Source: DATATB01 sp036268995 (GTDB taxonomy: Bacteria; Planctomycetota; Planctomycetia; Pirellulales; PNKZ01). Taken from it: 35,482 nucleotides of DNA. The notes below the pieces were generated by a model. It did no database searches. It was given only the letters and a program-made list of their open reading frames with translations, and was not told the origin of the DNA. The DNA is taken from contig DATATB010000097.1 of the NCBI GenBank assembly GCA_036268995.1, positions 1-35,482 on the forward strand, given 5' to 3'. Positions within the stretch are counted from its first letter, which is position 1; each line of letters begins with the position of its first letter. The position numbers were made by a program, and so were the translations under genes. Positions 33,859 through 35,482 of this stretch are shown in pieces.

Positions 33859-35256
33859 ATGCAGGCCGCTCCCGTCCGCCGCCGGAACAAGATGTTCCAT
33901 CCAAACAGCGTACTGGCCGCCACCGCGCTGCTTCTCGGAGTGTGGGCTACGGCAGCCAGTGCGGCGCCGCAAAAACCAAACATCTTGATCATCGTCGCAG
34001 ACGATATGGGCTGGCACGACGCGCCGTGGCATGGCGGCAACTACGCAATGCCGACTCTCGATACGCTCGCCAAACAAAGCCTGCGGCTCGACGCGCATTA
34101 CGTCAATCCGATGTGCAGCCCCACGCGGGCCGCGCTGCTTAGCGGGCGCTATGCCAGCCGTTTCGGTTGCACCGGGGCGCAAAACGAGCGGGTGTATCCC
34201 TTCGATACCATCACGCTGGCCACGGCACTTAAAAGTGCCGGCTATGCCACGGCATTGACCGGCAAATGGCATTTGGGTTCGCTGCCCGAGTGGGGGCCGA
34301 ACAAGTTTGGCTTCGACGATGCCTACGGCTCGCTGGCCGGCGGCACGGGGCCGTATGACCATCGCTACAAGACCGGCCCTTTTACCTTCGAGTGGCATCG
34401 CAACGGCCAGCGGATCGAGGAGCAAGGCCACGTCACTGATCTGATCACCAATGAGGCCGAGCAGTTTGTCCGCCGCAAACATACGAGCCCATTCTTTCTG
34501 TACCTGCCGTTTACGGCGATCCACATTCCCATCAAGGAGCCGCAAGAGTGGCTCGACAAGAACCCGGGCCTCGCCGCTCCGGGCGACCGCCTGCGTGCCG
34601 CGTGCGCCTCGCACATGGACGCGGCCATCGGGCGCGTGCTCGCCGCGCTGGACGAGACCGGCCAGCGCGAGAATACATTCGTCTTGTTCTTTAGCGATAA
34701 CGGCGCGCACGACCGGCTGGGCAACGCCGACCCGAAATTTCCGCATCCCGAACAGTATCCCGACTTGCAAGTCGGCAACGACAACGCCCCGCTGCGCGGC
34801 TTCAAATCGGGGTTGTACGAAGGCGGCATCCGCTCGCCGACGATCGTTTCCTGGCCCGGCCATTTGCAGCCGGGCGTGCTCGACACGCCGCTGCACGCCG
34901 CCGACTGGATGCCGACGCTCACGAAGCTCGTCGGCTATGATCCGCCGCGCGATCTGAAGTGGGACGGCATGGACATCTGGCCCACGCTCACCGGCACGGC
35001 CTCGGCCGGCGAGCCACGCACGCTGTATTGCCTGGGCTCTCGCAATGGCGACCAGATGGTGCGTCGCGGGTCGTGGAAGCTGATCCAATTTCACGGCAAG
35101 AAGCCCAAAACCGAGCTCTACAACCTGGCCGACGACATCGGCGAGCAGCACGACCTGGCAGCCGAGCGGCCGGAACTGGTGGCCGATCTGACGCGGCGGA
35201 TGAAAACCCTGGCCCAGCGCGACGGAGAGTGCAAGGTGCGTGATCCGGCACCTTGA
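33859..35256 (+). CDS. Secreted sulfatase, formylglycine type
   Basis: This 465-residue arylsulfatase-family enzyme would hydrolyse sulfate esters, probably of algal or other polysaccharides. A signal peptide (VLAATALLLGVWATAASAA) follows a basic RRR start. Metal ligands D48-D49 sit in VADDMGW. The modified Cys is C86 in CSPTRAALLSGR, the C-x-P-x-R motif that is oxidised to formylglycine. K136 and H138 lie in TGKWHLG, and FFSDNGA carries the further metal ligands. ATG 33859 has GAGG 8 bases upstream; ATG 33892 is an alternative. No formylglycine-generating enzyme gene is nearby. The sulfated substrate cannot be told from sequence. Confidence 0.93.
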   Translation: MQAAPVRRRNKMFHPNSVLAATALLLGVWATAASAAPQKPNILIIVADDMGWHDAPWHGGNYAMPTLDTLAKQSLRLDAHYVNPMCSPTRAALLSGRYASRFGCTGAQNERVYPFDTITLATALKSAGYATALTGKWHLGSLPEWGPNKFGFDDAYGSLAGGTGPYDHRYKTGPFTFEWHRNGQRIEEQGHVTDLITNEAEQFVRRKHTSPFFLYLPFTAIHIPIKEPQEWLDKNPGLAAPGDRLRAACASHMDAAIGRVLAALDETGQRENTFVLFFSDNGAHDRLGNADPKFPHPEQYPDLQVGNDNAPLRGFKSGLYEGGIRSPTIVSWPGHLQPGVLDTPLHAADWMPTLTKLVGYDPPRDLKWDGMDIWPTLTGTASAGEPRTLYCLGSRNGDQMVRRGSWKLIQFHGKKPKTELYNLADDIGEQHDLAAERPELVADLTRRMKTLAQRDGECKVRDPAP

Positions 35257-35271
35257 CCGTGAGACGTTCGA

Positions 35272-35344
35272 TGGGAGGGCGAGGCTCCTGCCGAGCCGAC
35301 GTTACGCCAACCGTGATCCACGGCTCGGCAGGAGCCTCGCCCCA
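35272..35344. repeat. Large inverted repeat (REPIN-like), second copy
   Basis: Left arm 35272-35298 and right arm 35321-35344 are inverted complements, the right arm lacking 3 bases near its end. They match the arms of the element at 19064-19156. The 22-base spacer begins ACGTTACG. It lies 16 bases after the sulfatase stop. Confidence 0.85.
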
Positions 35345-35424
35345 CTGCTGTGAACAAGCTAGCGAGTGGCTAATTGGTTTTCTAGCATGGGTTAGGGCAG
35401 CACATGCTTGGGAATCGATGAAGT

Positions 35425-35482
35425 ATGAACGATTTTGAGCGGGAAGTTTTGGCACGTTTGCCGTTGGCCGAGGCCGTATGCG
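35425..35482 (+). CDS. Start of a gene cut by the right window edge
   Basis: ATG at 35425 opens a frame that runs to the window end (MNDFEREVLARLPLAEAVC). Purine-rich GATGAAG directly precedes it. The frame has the character of a helical N-terminus. It could be a transposase or another helical protein, but too little is visible to say. Its position beside a REPIN-like element makes a mobile-element gene worth considering. Confidence 0.4.
   Translation, partial: MNDFEREVLARLPLAEAVC

Overview
The window is a GC-rich (roughly 60-65 %) bacterial chromosome segment whose gene content points to the phylum Planctomycetota, most likely the Pirellulales. The pointers are two DUF1501 genes with a DUF1800 gene, a Minf_1886-family protein (a family restricted to Planctomycetes and Verrucomicrobia), a transmembrane Ser/Thr kinase with leucine-rich repeats, a planctomycete-type ECF sigma factor, a ThuA-domain protein and a sulfatase. 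No rRNA, tRNA, CRISPR array, prophage or intact insertion sequence is visible. The genes look like ordinary, slightly patchy chromosome with many short palindromic intergenic elements.

Layout. 1-1809: the start of a leftward gene cut by the window edge, then rightward ricT (PSP1 domain), a Minf_1886 protein and a 48-residue membrane protein starting at TTG. 1833-6795 (minus): a two-gene heavy-metal RND efflux operon (adaptor then pump, overlapping by 20 bp) behind a good sigma70-type promoter; no outer-membrane factor is present. 7225-9248 (plus): a two-gene lipoprotein pair, LpoB-like plus a large companion, behind a promoter overlaid by nested dyad symmetry. 9273-10770 (minus): a secreted ThuA-domain protein and a hotdog thioesterase. 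10982-13114 (plus): a DUF374 acyltransferase, a glycine-rich RRM RNA-binding protein with a clear intrinsic terminator, and an ECF sigma factor. 13204-13838 (minus): a VapC-type toxin lacking its first catalytic Asp, with its antitoxin. 13941-17389 (minus): a four-gene signalling cluster carrying five receiver domains and one histidine kinase but no DNA-binding output. 18048-19052 (plus): an exported WD40 propeller. 19165-20955 (minus): a beta-class DNA methyltransferase fused to a GIY-YIG domain. 21116-22993 (plus): SppA. 23050-33478 (minus): a long run of DUF4282, DUF1501, DUF1800, DUF1501, transglutaminase and a 1398-residue receptor-like kinase. 33859-35256 (plus): a secreted sulfatase, followed by a palindromic repeat and the start of another gene.

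The observations most worth following are: (i) the methyltransferase / GIY-YIG fusion, in which the expected catalytic Glu reads as Gln; (ii) the kinase, which carries an N-terminal remnant of a second kinase C-lobe and a jacalin-like C-terminus; (iii) the hybrid histidine kinase ending in what looks like a GGDEF domain stripped of its signature; (iv) at least three families of dispersed palindromes, with some dyad element at every convergent gene junction in the window; and (v) operator-like repeat arrays overlapping candidate promoters of the thuA and lpoB-like genes. All functional assignments are from reading sequence motifs; no database search was run.
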